From assembly GCA_003164415.1 (NCBI GenBank), contig PLTK01000083.1, positions 1-41,458 of the forward strand: 41,458 nucleotides of DNA. The letters are read 5' to 3'. The DNA is from Methanobacterium sp. (GTDB lineage: Archaea > Methanobacteriota > Methanobacteria > Methanobacteriales > Methanobacteriaceae). The translations under genes were made by a program, and so were the position numbers. Below are positions 1-8,016 of the stretch, piece after piece; position 1 is the stretch's first letter, and each line of letters begins with the position of its first letter. The notes under the pieces were generated by a model that had not been told where the DNA came from, ran no database searches, and saw nothing but the letters and a program-made list of their open reading frames with translations.

Positions 1-331
1 ATATACTATAAAAAAATTATATTATTCAGAGTAATATAATTAGCATAAAATGTTTTATAGTACATATTAATCGGGGAAAAATTTAATTGAATGATTTGAA
101 ACTAAATAAATCAATTTCAATATTATATTCCGAAGATAAGAGCTGATTCTTAAATGAAGGTTAAATTTGGTGAACATATTTTTTTAGTTTACAGTTATCT
201 TAATATTTTTTGAAGTACAACTATAATATAGGTCAGATTTTATGTATCCTAGTTGATTTGTTGTTTCAATAAAATCTTTGATAATAATTAAAAAAAATAT
301 TTTTTAAATACTAATTCAAGGTGAAATATAA
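1..331. other. AT-rich spacer with the uspA ribosome-binding site
   Basis: No open frame of useful length or structured RNA is apparent. The right end holds the Shine-Dalgarno motif AAGGTGA (318-324) eight bases before the ATG of the universal stress gene. An AT-rich TATA-like stretch lies around 295-310, but its distance to the start is short, so I do not assign it as the promoter. Confidence 0.5.
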
Positions 332-799
332 ATGTATAAGAAAATTTTAATTCCAACAGATGGATCTGAAAATTCAAAAAGAGCGAATAAACATGCTTTA
401 TGGATTGCTGATAAAAGTGATGCAGACATAGTAATTATGTACGTAATTGAACCACATTATCCCGAGTTATTAGCAACAGAATTACCAATTTCAACGCTCC
501 CCTCACCAGACGAACGATTCTATGAAGAGATAAGGGATGAAGGTAAACAGATCATTGAAAATTTTAGAAAAGAATTAGAAGATGTTCAATGCAAGGGCAT
601 ATGTAAAAATACTAATTTAAAAACTATAATGACAGAAGGTAAGCCTTCAAATGAAATTGTTAATGTTTTAGACAAAGAAAATATCGATCTTGTGGTAATG
701 GGTGCTTCTGGCAGGCATGGTCTTGACAGATTTGTTATTGGGAGTGTAACAGAACGCGTTGTAAGAAATGCTAGAAAACCGGTTATGGTTATACCATAA
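332..799 (+). CDS. Universal stress protein, UspA family
   Basis: A 155-residue single-domain Usp protein, the usual length for the family. It opens with the classic N-terminal strand (KKILIPTDGSENS) and ends with the ATP-binding signature G-2X-G-9X-G(S/T), seen as GASG near residue 127 followed by GSV, then the terminal strand KPVMVIP. The ATP-binding type is therefore likely. Family members are soluble nucleotide-binding proteins linked to stress and energy state; the specific role here is unknown. The start is supported by AAGGTGA eight bases upstream. It is monocistronic, separated by about 170 bases from the MFS gene. Confidence 0.93.
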   Translation: MYKKILIPTDGSENSKRANKHALWIADKSDADIVIMYVIEPHYPELLATELPISTLPSPDERFYEEIRDEGKQIIENFRKELEDVQCKGICKNTNLKTIMTEGKPSNEIVNVLDKENIDLVVMGASGRHGLDRFVIGSVTERVVRNARKPVMVIP

Positions 800-968
800 C
801 ATTCAATAATATTAAATATTAAATAATAATATTAATTACTTCAATTTTTAAGAATTATTGAAATTTTTATAATAATCGTAAAATATATGCTAAAAAAGGT
901 GAAGAAGTTGTATAAAAAATATGTTATAAATGTATTTATGTTAAAAATAAAATTCGGTGGTTTTAACT

Positions 969-2699
969 TTGGAATATAAATGGATAGCCCTATCAAACGT
1001 TCTCATATCCTCCTTAATGGGAATGATAAATATGAGTATCGTTTTGATCTCCCTTCCAGCGATCTTTAATGGTATTCATATTAATCCTCTGGATTCATTT
1101 CAATATCTATTATGGATATTGATGGGATATGGATTGGTCACAGCAACTCTGCTTCTGAGTTTTGGTCGACTTTCCGATATGTATGGTCGTGTCAAACTCT
1201 TCAGATTAGGATTTTTAATATTCACACTAGGATCTCTTCTTTGTTATCTTACTCCATCAACAGGAAATGCCGGTGCTTTGGAAATCATAGTGTTCAGGAT
1301 AATACAAGCTGTTGGAAGCGCATTGTTTATGGCTAACAGTGCAGCCATATTAACAGATGCATTCCCACCAAAGGAACTTGGAAAGGCACTTGGTATCAAC
1401 ATGGTCGCATTAATGTCTGGACAGTTTTTTGGCCTTATTTTAGGTGGTGTACTTGCAATATTCAATTGGAGATACGTATTCTTAATAAGCGTGCCCTTTG
1501 GAGTTCTTGGAACCATATGGTCATTTTACAAACTAAAGGAAATGTCTACTAAATCTGAGAAAACAAAACTTGATGTAGTGGGTAACGTTACATTTGTATC
1601 CGGTATCACACTCCTACTCATAGGTGTAACCTATGGTCTCATGCCGTATGGTAACAGTCCAATGGGATGGGGCAACCCCTGGGTCATAGCCTCGATGTTA
1701 ATTGGATTAATACTGTTGATCCTGTTCCCAATAATTGAAAGCAGGGTTGAATCCCCTATGTTCAGATTGGATCTATTTAAAAATAGGATGTTCACTTATG
1801 CTAATGGAGCAGGTTTATTATCAGCCCTTAGCAGAGGTGGAATGATGTTCATGCTGATATTGTTGTTACAGGGTATCTGGTTACCGTTACATGGTTACAG
1901 TTACGCATCAACCCCATTCTGGGCCGGTATTTATATGATACCGTTAACGATTGGAATAATAATAATGGGACCTACATCAGGGGCGTTGTCAGATAAGTAT
2001 GGTCCTAGATGGATAGCAACAATTGGAATGTTAATTTGTGCGTTAGCATTCATATTATTGGCGTTACTTCCATACAATTTCACTTACCTAGAATTTGGAT
2101 CCATCTTGTTTATGATGGGAGTTGGTGGGGGAATGTTTGGATCTCCAAACAGTTCCAGTATAATGAATTCAGTTCCTCCGCAAGATAGGGGAGTAGCATC
2201 TGGAATGATGTTTACAATTATGAATACATCGTTTACAGCTAGTATGGCTATATTTTTTACCATAGTCATCGTAGGAATAACACAAAGATTCCCCGATGCC
2301 ATGGCAACATCGCTGGCAAGTATTGGTGCCATCCATTTAGCACCGATCCTAGGTAATATTCCACCTACAGCCGCACTATTTTCAGCATTTTTAGGATATA
2401 ATCCTGTAAATGCAATATTAAGTGCATTACCTCCGGCACTTGTTTCAACTATACCTCATGCTACTTTGAACACATTAACAGGAACAACATGGTTCCCATC
2501 AACCCTCGAAAATGCGTTTATACCTTCACTTAGAATATCATTCATAATTGGGGCTATATTCAGTTTAATAGCAGCATTATTATCAGCACTTCGAGGAAAA
2601 AGCTATATACATGAGGATGAAGTACTTAAACCGGGTTCAAAGGCCTTTTTAAAACAAGAGGAATATGAAAAAAAGAAAGAATCACAACAAGGGAAATAA
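969..2699 (+). CDS. MFS drug-exporter-like transporter, 14 helices (DHA2 type)
   Basis: A 576-residue polytopic membrane protein of the DHA2 (EmrB/QacA) group of the major facilitator superfamily, expected to export a small molecule by proton antiport. Seen in the sequence: motif A between helices 2 and 3 (GRLSDMYGRVKLF), a family-typical NWRYVFLISVPFG stretch after helix 5, and a total length that fits 14 helices. The C-terminal tail is charged and cytoplasmic (EEYEKKKESQQGK). A GTG at 957 gives a slightly longer frame. I prefer TTG at 969, because GGTGG (956-960) then sits eight bases upstream as a ribosome-binding site. Substrate unknown. Confidence 0.9.
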   Translation: MEYKWIALSNVLISSLMGMINMSIVLISLPAIFNGIHINPLDSFQYLLWILMGYGLVTATLLLSFGRLSDMYGRVKLFRLGFLIFTLGSLLCYLTPSTGNAGALEIIVFRIIQAVGSALFMANSAAILTDAFPPKELGKALGINMVALMSGQFFGLILGGVLAIFNWRYVFLISVPFGVLGTIWSFYKLKEMSTKSEKTKLDVVGNVTFVSGITLLLIGVTYGLMPYGNSPMGWGNPWVIASMLIGLILLILFPIIESRVESPMFRLDLFKNRMFTYANGAGLLSALSRGGMMFMLILLLQGIWLPLHGYSYASTPFWAGIYMIPLTIGIIIMGPTSGALSDKYGPRWIATIGMLICALAFILLALLPYNFTYLEFGSILFMMGVGGGMFGSPNSSSIMNSVPPQDRGVASGMMFTIMNTSFTASMAIFFTIVIVGITQRFPDAMATSLASIGAIHLAPILGNIPPTAALFSAFLGYNPVNAILSALPPALVSTIPHATLNTLTGTTWFPSTLENAFIPSLRISFIIGAIFSLIAALLSALRGKSYIHEDEVLKPGSKAFLKQEEYEKKKESQQGK

Positions 2700-2819
2700 A
2701 TAACCCCTTGATCTGATTTTATATATTAAATAAATCAAAAATTCCCTTTATTTTCTTTTTAATCTAAAAAAAATAAGAATTAATATAAAATTTATTTGTT
2801 CTAACAGTAGCTTCTACGT
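2700..2819. terminator. AT-rich convergent intergenic region, probable terminators
   Basis: This spacer separates the rightward MFS gene from the leftward DUF5518 gene. It contains T-rich runs on the + strand (around 2750-2762) and A-rich runs that are T-rich on the - strand (2766-2775). This is the usual form of archaeal intrinsic termination. No strong hairpin is seen. Confidence 0.4.
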
Positions 2820-3227
2820 TTAATCGGATTTACTGGTTTTATTTTTACTTAATTTTACTCCAATAATTGAACCAATAATTCCAAATACAAAGAACAAAGC
2901 AAATCCAGCAATTGCAGCCCCCACAATCAAACCTAGGAACAATGATTCCTTTGAACCGGTATAACCTATTGAATATACCAAGCTGGTTATCTGACTGCTT
3001 GAAAGTAACACAATTGTGACTGTGGATACGATCCCACCAATACCTGCAGGTATTCCACCATTTACAAGTCCATCTGTGTAACTTCCACCAACCAGGTATC
3101 CTGCAATCAATCCACCAATTACTGGACCTATTAAATCAACATTTTTTGGTAGATATAACCCAAAAATAATGGATAGTACGGTTGTTATAATAAATGCTGC
3201 AATTATTGCCTTCCAATTTAGTTCCAT
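2820..3227 (-). CDS. DUF5518 family membrane protein
   Basis: A 135-residue protein with about four hydrophobic segments and glycine-rich turns (GPVIGGLIAGYLVGG), typical of the small DUF5518 membrane proteins abundant in Methanobacteriales. Function unknown. An upstream ATG at 3236 directly abuts a GGGGGG tract (3237-3242). The ATG at 3227 has that tract nine bases away as a ribosome-binding site, so I choose 3227 and the N-terminus MELNWKAII. The gene upstream on the same strand (3257-3517) is 29 bases away, so the two may be cotranscribed. Confidence 0.82.
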   Translation of the reverse strand: MELNWKAIIAAFIITTVLSIIFGLYLPKNVDLIGPVIGGLIAGYLVGGSYTDGLVNGGIPAGIGGIVSTVTIVLLSSSQITSLVYSIGYTGSKESLFLGLIVGAAIAGFALFFVFGIIGSIIGVKLSKNKTSKSD

Positions 3228-3256
3228 ATAATACATCCCCCCAATAGATTAATATT

Positions 3257-3517
3257 CTATTTCACAGGTGCATACGGTGGTATTATAAAATTTCCCTTAG
3301 TCTTGATATAAAATCCATTTTTTACCACATAATTGGAAAATCTCTGCACACTAAAATTTGGACCATCTTGAGATTCATTTTCAGATATATAACCGTTTAA
3401 TAGATTTTCAAATTCCGATTCTGTTGCATTTGTTAAAATATTAAAGGGATGCTGAGTACCCCATACATGTGTAGAATCAATAAAATATCCATTTAATTTT
3501 CCCATTGTAATTTCCAT
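3257..3517 (-). CDS. Small hypothetical protein, 86 residues
   Basis: Not recognised. The product is soluble and mixed alpha/beta, with N-terminus MEITMGKLNGYF and a proline-rich end (IPPYAPVK). No signal peptide, cysteine motif or helix-turn-helix is evident. The start is well supported by AGGGGG (about 3526-3531) nine bases upstream of the ATG. It lies just upstream of the DUF5518 gene on the same strand. Confidence 0.7.
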   Translation of the reverse strand: MEITMGKLNGYFIDSTHVWGTQHPFNILTNATESEFENLLNGYISENESQDGPNFSVQRFSNYVVKNGFYIKTKGNFIIPPYAPVK

Positions 3518-3878
3518 TTATAATTCCCCCTAATGATTATAATCTGTACATTTCCAGTATATAATAATAATTATAATCTTAAAATGTTTATTTAAGACTA
3601 TTCAAGCCAAATATTGAATTTAACAAAAAGCCCATATTTTAATATTAGTTGATGATAATAATTATTTATTTATCCAAATATATATTTAATAAGTTATTAG
3701 ATATTTAAATGATAAATAAAATCAAAATAAACTGTTATTTAAACATTTAAGAGCAAATCTAAAGATATTTTAATTGTGAATGTATATAAATTTTGTTTAG
3801 ATTTTTGACTAGGTTGATGAATAATGATAGGATTTAAATGATATTAAAATTAAACAAATTATAAAGGGGTTGTTAACT
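3518..3878. other. AT-rich divergent intergenic region
   Basis: This 360-base region lies between a leftward and a rightward gene, so it must hold two promoters. The only clear element is AAAGGGG (3863-3869) before the Fic gene, nine bases from its TTG start. TATA-like AT tracts are too common here to assign. No open frame or repeat stands out. Confidence 0.4.
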
Positions 3879-4946
3879 TTGTTTTCACCAATATTTAATT
3901 ACAATAATAATATTCTTAATAATATATCCGGAATTGAATTTTCTAGAGGTATAATCACCCAAGCTTCACTTATTCCCGAACTTGATTCAACTCTTAAGAA
4001 AAAAGCATACATAAAATCTGTACATGCATCAATAGCCATTGAGGGGAACATTCTAACCATTGATGAAGTGAGCAAACTGTTGAATGGATCCGATGATGTG
4101 GTTGATGATAGGGGTAAGAATGATGTAATGAGCTATGGTCATGTTCTAACAAATCTCGATAAATATCATGATAATGGTAGAATAACAGATCAACTTCTAA
4201 TTGATATGAACAGGGAAATAACAAAAAATGTTGCAGTTGATACACCTATTGGTGAAAACTACCGGGATGTTGACATTAAAGTCAAGGATATTGATACAGG
4301 CAGGGTCAGATTTATACCACCATCAAACATACATGTCCCTAGATTGATGGATGATTTAATATGCTGGATCAATAGTTCTAATGAGATTTCTCCCATACTA
4401 GTTGCAGGTATAGTCCACTATGAATTTCTGAGAATTCATCCATTTAAGACAGGTAATGGTAAAACCGCAAATGCATTAACAAAATTAATTCTAAATACAA
4501 GAGGATACGATATTAAAAGGTATTTTACCCTTGATGAATTTTATAATAATGATATTAATGCATATTTAAATGCATTAAAAACTGCAGATGACACATTTGA
4601 TCTTACCCACTGGCTTGAATATTTCACCAAAAATTTCTTAATATCAGTTACAAGGGTCAAGGCAGATGTTCAAAGACTATTAACAATTTCTCCATCCCCA
4701 AACGAGTTAGATAAACAACTTATTTTAAAGGATAATCAGATAAAAATTATTAACTACCTCCAAGAATATGGTCAAATAACCAATAAAGAAACCTCTGTTT
4801 TACTTGAAATGTCTTCACAAGCATCCCACAACAACCTTAAAAAACTTCAAAAGATGAAGATCATAACCCGAAAAGGGTCTGGAAGATCAACATTTTACGT
4901 GTTAAACAGAGTCAATGAAAAACTCAGAAAACAGCTGATGAAATAA
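3879..4946 (+). CDS. Fic-domain protein with C-terminal winged helix, atypical active site
   Basis: About 355 residues. Order: an N-terminal segment with the inhibitory-helix signature S-x-x-x-E-G (SIAIEG, residues 51-56), a central Fic domain, and a C-terminal winged helix (about 280-345). This matches class II Fic proteins, which usually transfer AMP to target proteins and are self-inhibited by the N-terminal Glu. The active-site loop (residues 187-198) reads HPFKTGNGKTAN. The catalytic His and GNG are kept, but the metal-binding D/E is Thr, the phosphate-binding Arg is Lys and the final Arg is Asn. Activity may therefore differ or be weak. TTG 3879 is chosen over TTG 3870 because GGGG (3866-3869) then lies nine bases upstream. 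No antitoxin gene is adjacent. Confidence 0.88.
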   Translation: MFSPIFNYNNNILNNISGIEFSRGIITQASLIPELDSTLKKKAYIKSVHASIAIEGNILTIDEVSKLLNGSDDVVDDRGKNDVMSYGHVLTNLDKYHDNGRITDQLLIDMNREITKNVAVDTPIGENYRDVDIKVKDIDTGRVRFIPPSNIHVPRLMDDLICWINSSNEISPILVAGIVHYEFLRIHPFKTGNGKTANALTKLILNTRGYDIKRYFTLDEFYNNDINAYLNALKTADDTFDLTHWLEYFTKNFLISVTRVKADVQRLLTISPSPNELDKQLILKDNQIKIINYLQEYGQITNKETSVLLEMSSQASHNNLKKLQKMKIITRKGSGRSTFYVLNRVNEKLRKQLMK

Positions 4947-5073
4947 TAGACATTGGGATATTCTAATTATATAATAGTAAATTTTTATATTACTTACAAA
5001 TAAACATTTAAATTAAAATGTAAGAACAAAATCTATTATTTATGTAAAAATATAATAGTTTCAGGTGAGATTA

Positions 5074-5787
5074 ATGGGATATTTAGTCTGTGAAAAATGT
5101 GGAGGATATTACGAGCTCCGAAGGGGTGAATCACCAGAAGACTTTGACAATTGTCAATGTGGAGGTAAACTAAAATATGTTGATGACCTTGAAGATTACC
5201 CCTACAATAATAAAACTTCAACGGACAATTCCCGGTTTCATGAATCTTACACATCAGTTGTAGATGTTGAAGGATTATCTGATTCTATTATAAATAATCA
5301 TGAAATGGACGTACTATATACTGAAACAATTGCTTTGAGATGGTTACTGATCTTCTTTATGTTTATCTTAATATTTTTTGTTGCTCTATTATTGTATCAG
5401 AGTTTAGTTATTCCTAATGAGGTGAATCCTTTAATTAATATTATATTGGCCATTGTCGTTATATCTATACTTTTTTCGGCAAATTTTATTATCCTACGTA
5501 CAAAAATTACACAAAAATACCTATCAATATCTTGTGGACTATTCAAACATATAATCCGGTGGGAAGATATTACAAGCTGCCGTTTAGATAATTCAATTGA
5601 ATTTAATGGTTATGGTATACGTTATGGTAGTATAAATGGAGAAAGGGTTCAGGGATATGTTATGGGAAATTCAAAGGTTTTAATCTCGCTAAATAAAGGT
5701 AAATACAGAAATTTTGTATTTACAACTAGAAATCCCGAAGAAATCATCATGTTGATAAGAAAACAAATAGGTTTAGTTTACGACTAA
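5074..5787 (+). CDS. Zinc-ribbon membrane protein with PH-like C-terminal domain
   Basis: A 237-residue protein. Residues 1-40 form a zinc ribbon: CEKC, then the signature YELRRGESPED, then CQC. Two membrane segments follow (about 88-112 and 116-140). The rest is a beta-rich domain resembling small bacterial PH-like domains (GYGIRYGSINGERVQGYV, then a FVFTTRNPEEI strand-helix end). Function unknown; a membrane-associated sensor or adaptor is a guess. The same ribbon occurs in the gene at 15931-16794. ATG 5074 is chosen over GTG 5065, because that GTG is part of the ribosome-binding site AGGTGA (5063-5068), five bases from the ATG. Confidence 0.75.
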   Translation: MGYLVCEKCGGYYELRRGESPEDFDNCQCGGKLKYVDDLEDYPYNNKTSTDNSRFHESYTSVVDVEGLSDSIINNHEMDVLYTETIALRWLLIFFMFILIFFVALLLYQSLVIPNEVNPLINIILAIVVISILFSANFIILRTKITQKYLSISCGLFKHIIRWEDITSCRLDNSIEFNGYGIRYGSINGERVQGYVMGNSKVLISLNKGKYRNFVFTTRNPEEIIMLIRKQIGLVYD

Positions 5788-5837
5788 TATTTAAGGATTT
5801 ATTTTAAATAATTGTTTTTTTAAAAAGGAGCGTTATA

Positions 5838-6617
5838 ATGGTTTTTGATCTGCATTTAATACTACTTCCAATCTTTGGTTTTTTAATTGGAGCCTTTGTA
5901 ACCACTATAGGTGGTGGAGGTGGAGTTTTCTACGTTCCGGTTTTAACCCTGTTTTTTGATATTTCAACACAGCTTGCAGTTGCAACATCACTAGCAGCGG
6001 TCCTTCCCACCACAATAATGGGTGCATTGAGCCATCACAGACTTGGTCACGTGAATATACGTCTCGGCTTAATTTTTGGTATTGGAGGAATTGTAGGAAC
6101 ATTATTTGGTGCTTATATGGCTAATAAAATACCATCAATACTTTTAAGAAAGATCTTTGGGATTTTTCTCCTGATAATGACCGTTCCCATGATAATTAAT
6201 GCACTTAAAAGAAGAAAAAAATCCTACAAAGAGAATGAAAGTGTGAAACTAACAGGATACAAAACATTTTTAGGCTCATTTTTCGGTGTTGTTTCAGGAA
6301 CCATGGCAGGACTTTTTGGAATCAGTGGAACACCCCCAGTTACTGCCGGATTATACATTTTTGGCCTTCCAGCTGTGGCTGTTGTAGGTACATCCTTATT
6401 TGTACTCACTTTCAATGCTGTTTCAGGCCTTTCGGGATATTATCTCCTGGGACAGTTCAACCTGACACTTATCATACTTTTAGGTGGTGGTGGAGCATTA
6501 GGGGCATTTATTGCACCTTACATTGTAAAAAGAATTAATGAACAAACAATTGAGAGGATATATGCCCCGCTTCTTGTAAGTTTAAATCTTATAATAAGTT
6601 TTGCCATGATACTCTAA
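5838..6617 (+). CDS. TauE/SafE family permease (probable sulfite/organosulfonate or anion transporter)
   Basis: A 259-residue membrane protein of the TauE/SafE (former DUF81) family, with about eight hydrophobic helices and the two-repeat layout of the family. The first repeat has the glycine-rich GGGGGVFYVPVL and the second has GTMAGLFGISGTPPV. Family members export sulfite, sulfoacetate or related anions, but assignment by homology alone is weak and the substrate here is unknown. The start is supported by AAGGAG (about 5825-5830), eight bases upstream. It is convergent with the TspO gene 33 bases downstream. Confidence 0.85.
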   Translation: MVFDLHLILLPIFGFLIGAFVTTIGGGGGVFYVPVLTLFFDISTQLAVATSLAAVLPTTIMGALSHHRLGHVNIRLGLIFGIGGIVGTLFGAYMANKIPSILLRKIFGIFLLIMTVPMIINALKRRKKSYKENESVKLTGYKTFLGSFFGVVSGTMAGLFGISGTPPVTAGLYIFGLPAVAVVGTSLFVLTFNAVSGLSGYYLLGQFNLTLIILLGGGGALGAFIAPYIVKRINEQTIERIYAPLLVSLNLIISFAMIL

Positions 6618-6652
6618 AATAAAAAAAAAAATATAAATATAGTTTTTTTTTA
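6618..6652. terminator. Compact bidirectional poly-A/poly-T terminator
   Basis: Between two convergent genes lie an A run (6621-6631) and a T run (6643-6651). Each is a T tract on the transcript of the gene running into it, as expected for archaeal intrinsic termination in both directions. The T run overlaps the stop codon of the TspO gene. Confidence 0.6.
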
Positions 6653-7138
6653 TGGGTTGAGTATGAACAGGTTATACTGAAGATACGATGCAATACTAAC
6701 CCAGATCAAGTAGGGTATGAGTAAAAGCCCTGCAGGTCGAGATATACGATAGAATACGAAGATGTTGATTAGTATCGCAACCCATAATATCAGTACCATT
6801 ATTAATCCCCCTAATATGTTGTGGCCTCCAAAAAAGACTATTGACCATAGAACATTTATACACAACTGAACAGCAAAAACTAGGATGGATATCTGCACGT
6901 CTTTTCTACCAAGACCCTTTCTCCATATTAAAAATAATGAAGTTCCAATAAAAATATATAAGACACTCCATATTGGTCCAACAGCCCAATTTGGAGGTGC
7001 CCATCCGGGTTTAGCTAGATAAACATACCATGTGGTGATCTCTTTTAATGTATATAATGTACCAACAGCACCAGCAACAAAAACTATTAATATTGAAACA
7101 ATTAATTTAGGGACCTCACGAATACTGAAATTATCCAT
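6650..7138 (-). CDS. TspO/MBR family membrane protein
   Basis: A 162-residue, five-helix protein of the TspO (tryptophan-rich sensory protein, peripheral benzodiazepine receptor) family. Diagnostic residues are present: KPGWAPPNWAVGPIWSVLY near residues 43-61, then repeated W-rich helices and the NVLWSIVFFGGHN loop. Family members bind porphyrins and are tied to tetrapyrrole or stress responses in bacteria; the role in a methanogen is unknown. The frame can start at TTG 7147, but AGGGAGG (7150-7156) is only two or three bases from it. ATG 7138, about eleven bases away, is preferred. Confidence 0.9.
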   Translation of the reverse strand: MDNFSIREVPKLIVSILIVFVAGAVGTLYTLKEITTWYVYLAKPGWAPPNWAVGPIWSVLYIFIGTSLFLIWRKGLGRKDVQISILVFAVQLCINVLWSIVFFGGHNILGGLIMVLILWVAILINIFVFYRISRPAGLLLIPYLIWVSIASYLQYNLFILNP

Positions 7139-7375
7139 ATAGCTCAAAACCTCCCTATCCGTAGAAAATTTTTATTTAAATATTAAAAACCTTCAGTATA
7201 AATAATAATTTCATGGAATGTCTAAATAAATATTTCGTTAACCTACCTTTTTTTATCAAAAATTTTTGATAAAAATTTAATCTTAACACAACTCAAATAA
7301 TTATAATGAAACTTTCACAAAAAATACAAAATATTATAATTAAATAATAATTTGTAAAATTCCGGTGTAAATTTT

Positions 7376-7963
7376 ATGTTACCAAGTTTAAAATCATTTG
7401 AATCCACAGTTTTCCTATTAGCAATTATCCTCTGGATCTTATCTGAATATGTTGGTGCAGTAATAATTCCAAATTTGCTTCGTCATGGGAAAAAAATAAG
7501 GAAAAATGACAGGGGATCCCGTCTATTATTATCATTGGGTATGTACATTTCTGTTATTGTGGCGTTTTACTTTGCATTTCATAATATTGGATTTTTACCC
7601 ATATGGACCTTTTATCCCGGTATCTTTCTAATGATCCTGGGAATTTTTATACGCCAGTGGTCTATAAGGGAACTTGGAGTTTTCTTCTCTGTACAAGTTG
7701 GGATTCAAAAAGGACAAAAAGTTGTAAAAAAGGGCCCCTATAAACTTGTAAGACACCCTTCGTACACAGGACTACTTTTAACTTTAATAGGCATAGGATT
7801 AGCATTACAATCACTAGGTGCTGTAATTATAATGGTATTAGTATTTAGCCTCACCTTTGGTTATCGAATCCATATAGAAGAGAAATTATTAATTTCAAAG
7901 TTAAATGGTGAGTATGTTCAGTATATTACCAAAACAAAAAGACTCATCCCATATATCATTTGA
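7376..7963 (+). CDS. Isoprenylcysteine carboxyl methyltransferase-like membrane methyltransferase
   Basis: A 195-residue integral membrane protein with four to five helices. It carries the ICMT/PEMT family signature in the second half: KGPYKLVRHPSYTGLLL, followed by IHIEEKLLISKLNGEYVQY. These residues bind S-adenosylmethionine in the family. The substrate in archaea is not known; lipid or prenyl-thiol methylation is possible. GGTG about ten bases before the ATG supports the start. The 228-base spacer from the divergent TspO gene has no other feature I can support. Confidence 0.82.
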   Translation: MLPSLKSFESTVFLLAIILWILSEYVGAVIIPNLLRHGKKIRKNDRGSRLLLSLGMYISVIVAFYFAFHNIGFLPIWTFYPGIFLMILGIFIRQWSIRELGVFFSVQVGIQKGQKVVKKGPYKLVRHPSYTGLLLTLIGIGLALQSLGAVIIMVLVFSLTFGYRIHIEEKLLISKLNGEYVQYITKTKRLIPYII

Positions 7964-8016
7964 ATATTCTTAAATATAATTTATATCTATATTTCACCCA
8001 TATCTTTTACTTATTT

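Noticed and set aside
3879..4946. Fic/Doc toxin-antitoxin operon
   Set aside because: No small antitoxin gene is adjacent; the inhibitory motif is in the same polypeptide, and the loop is GNG-type, not the Doc-type ANK.
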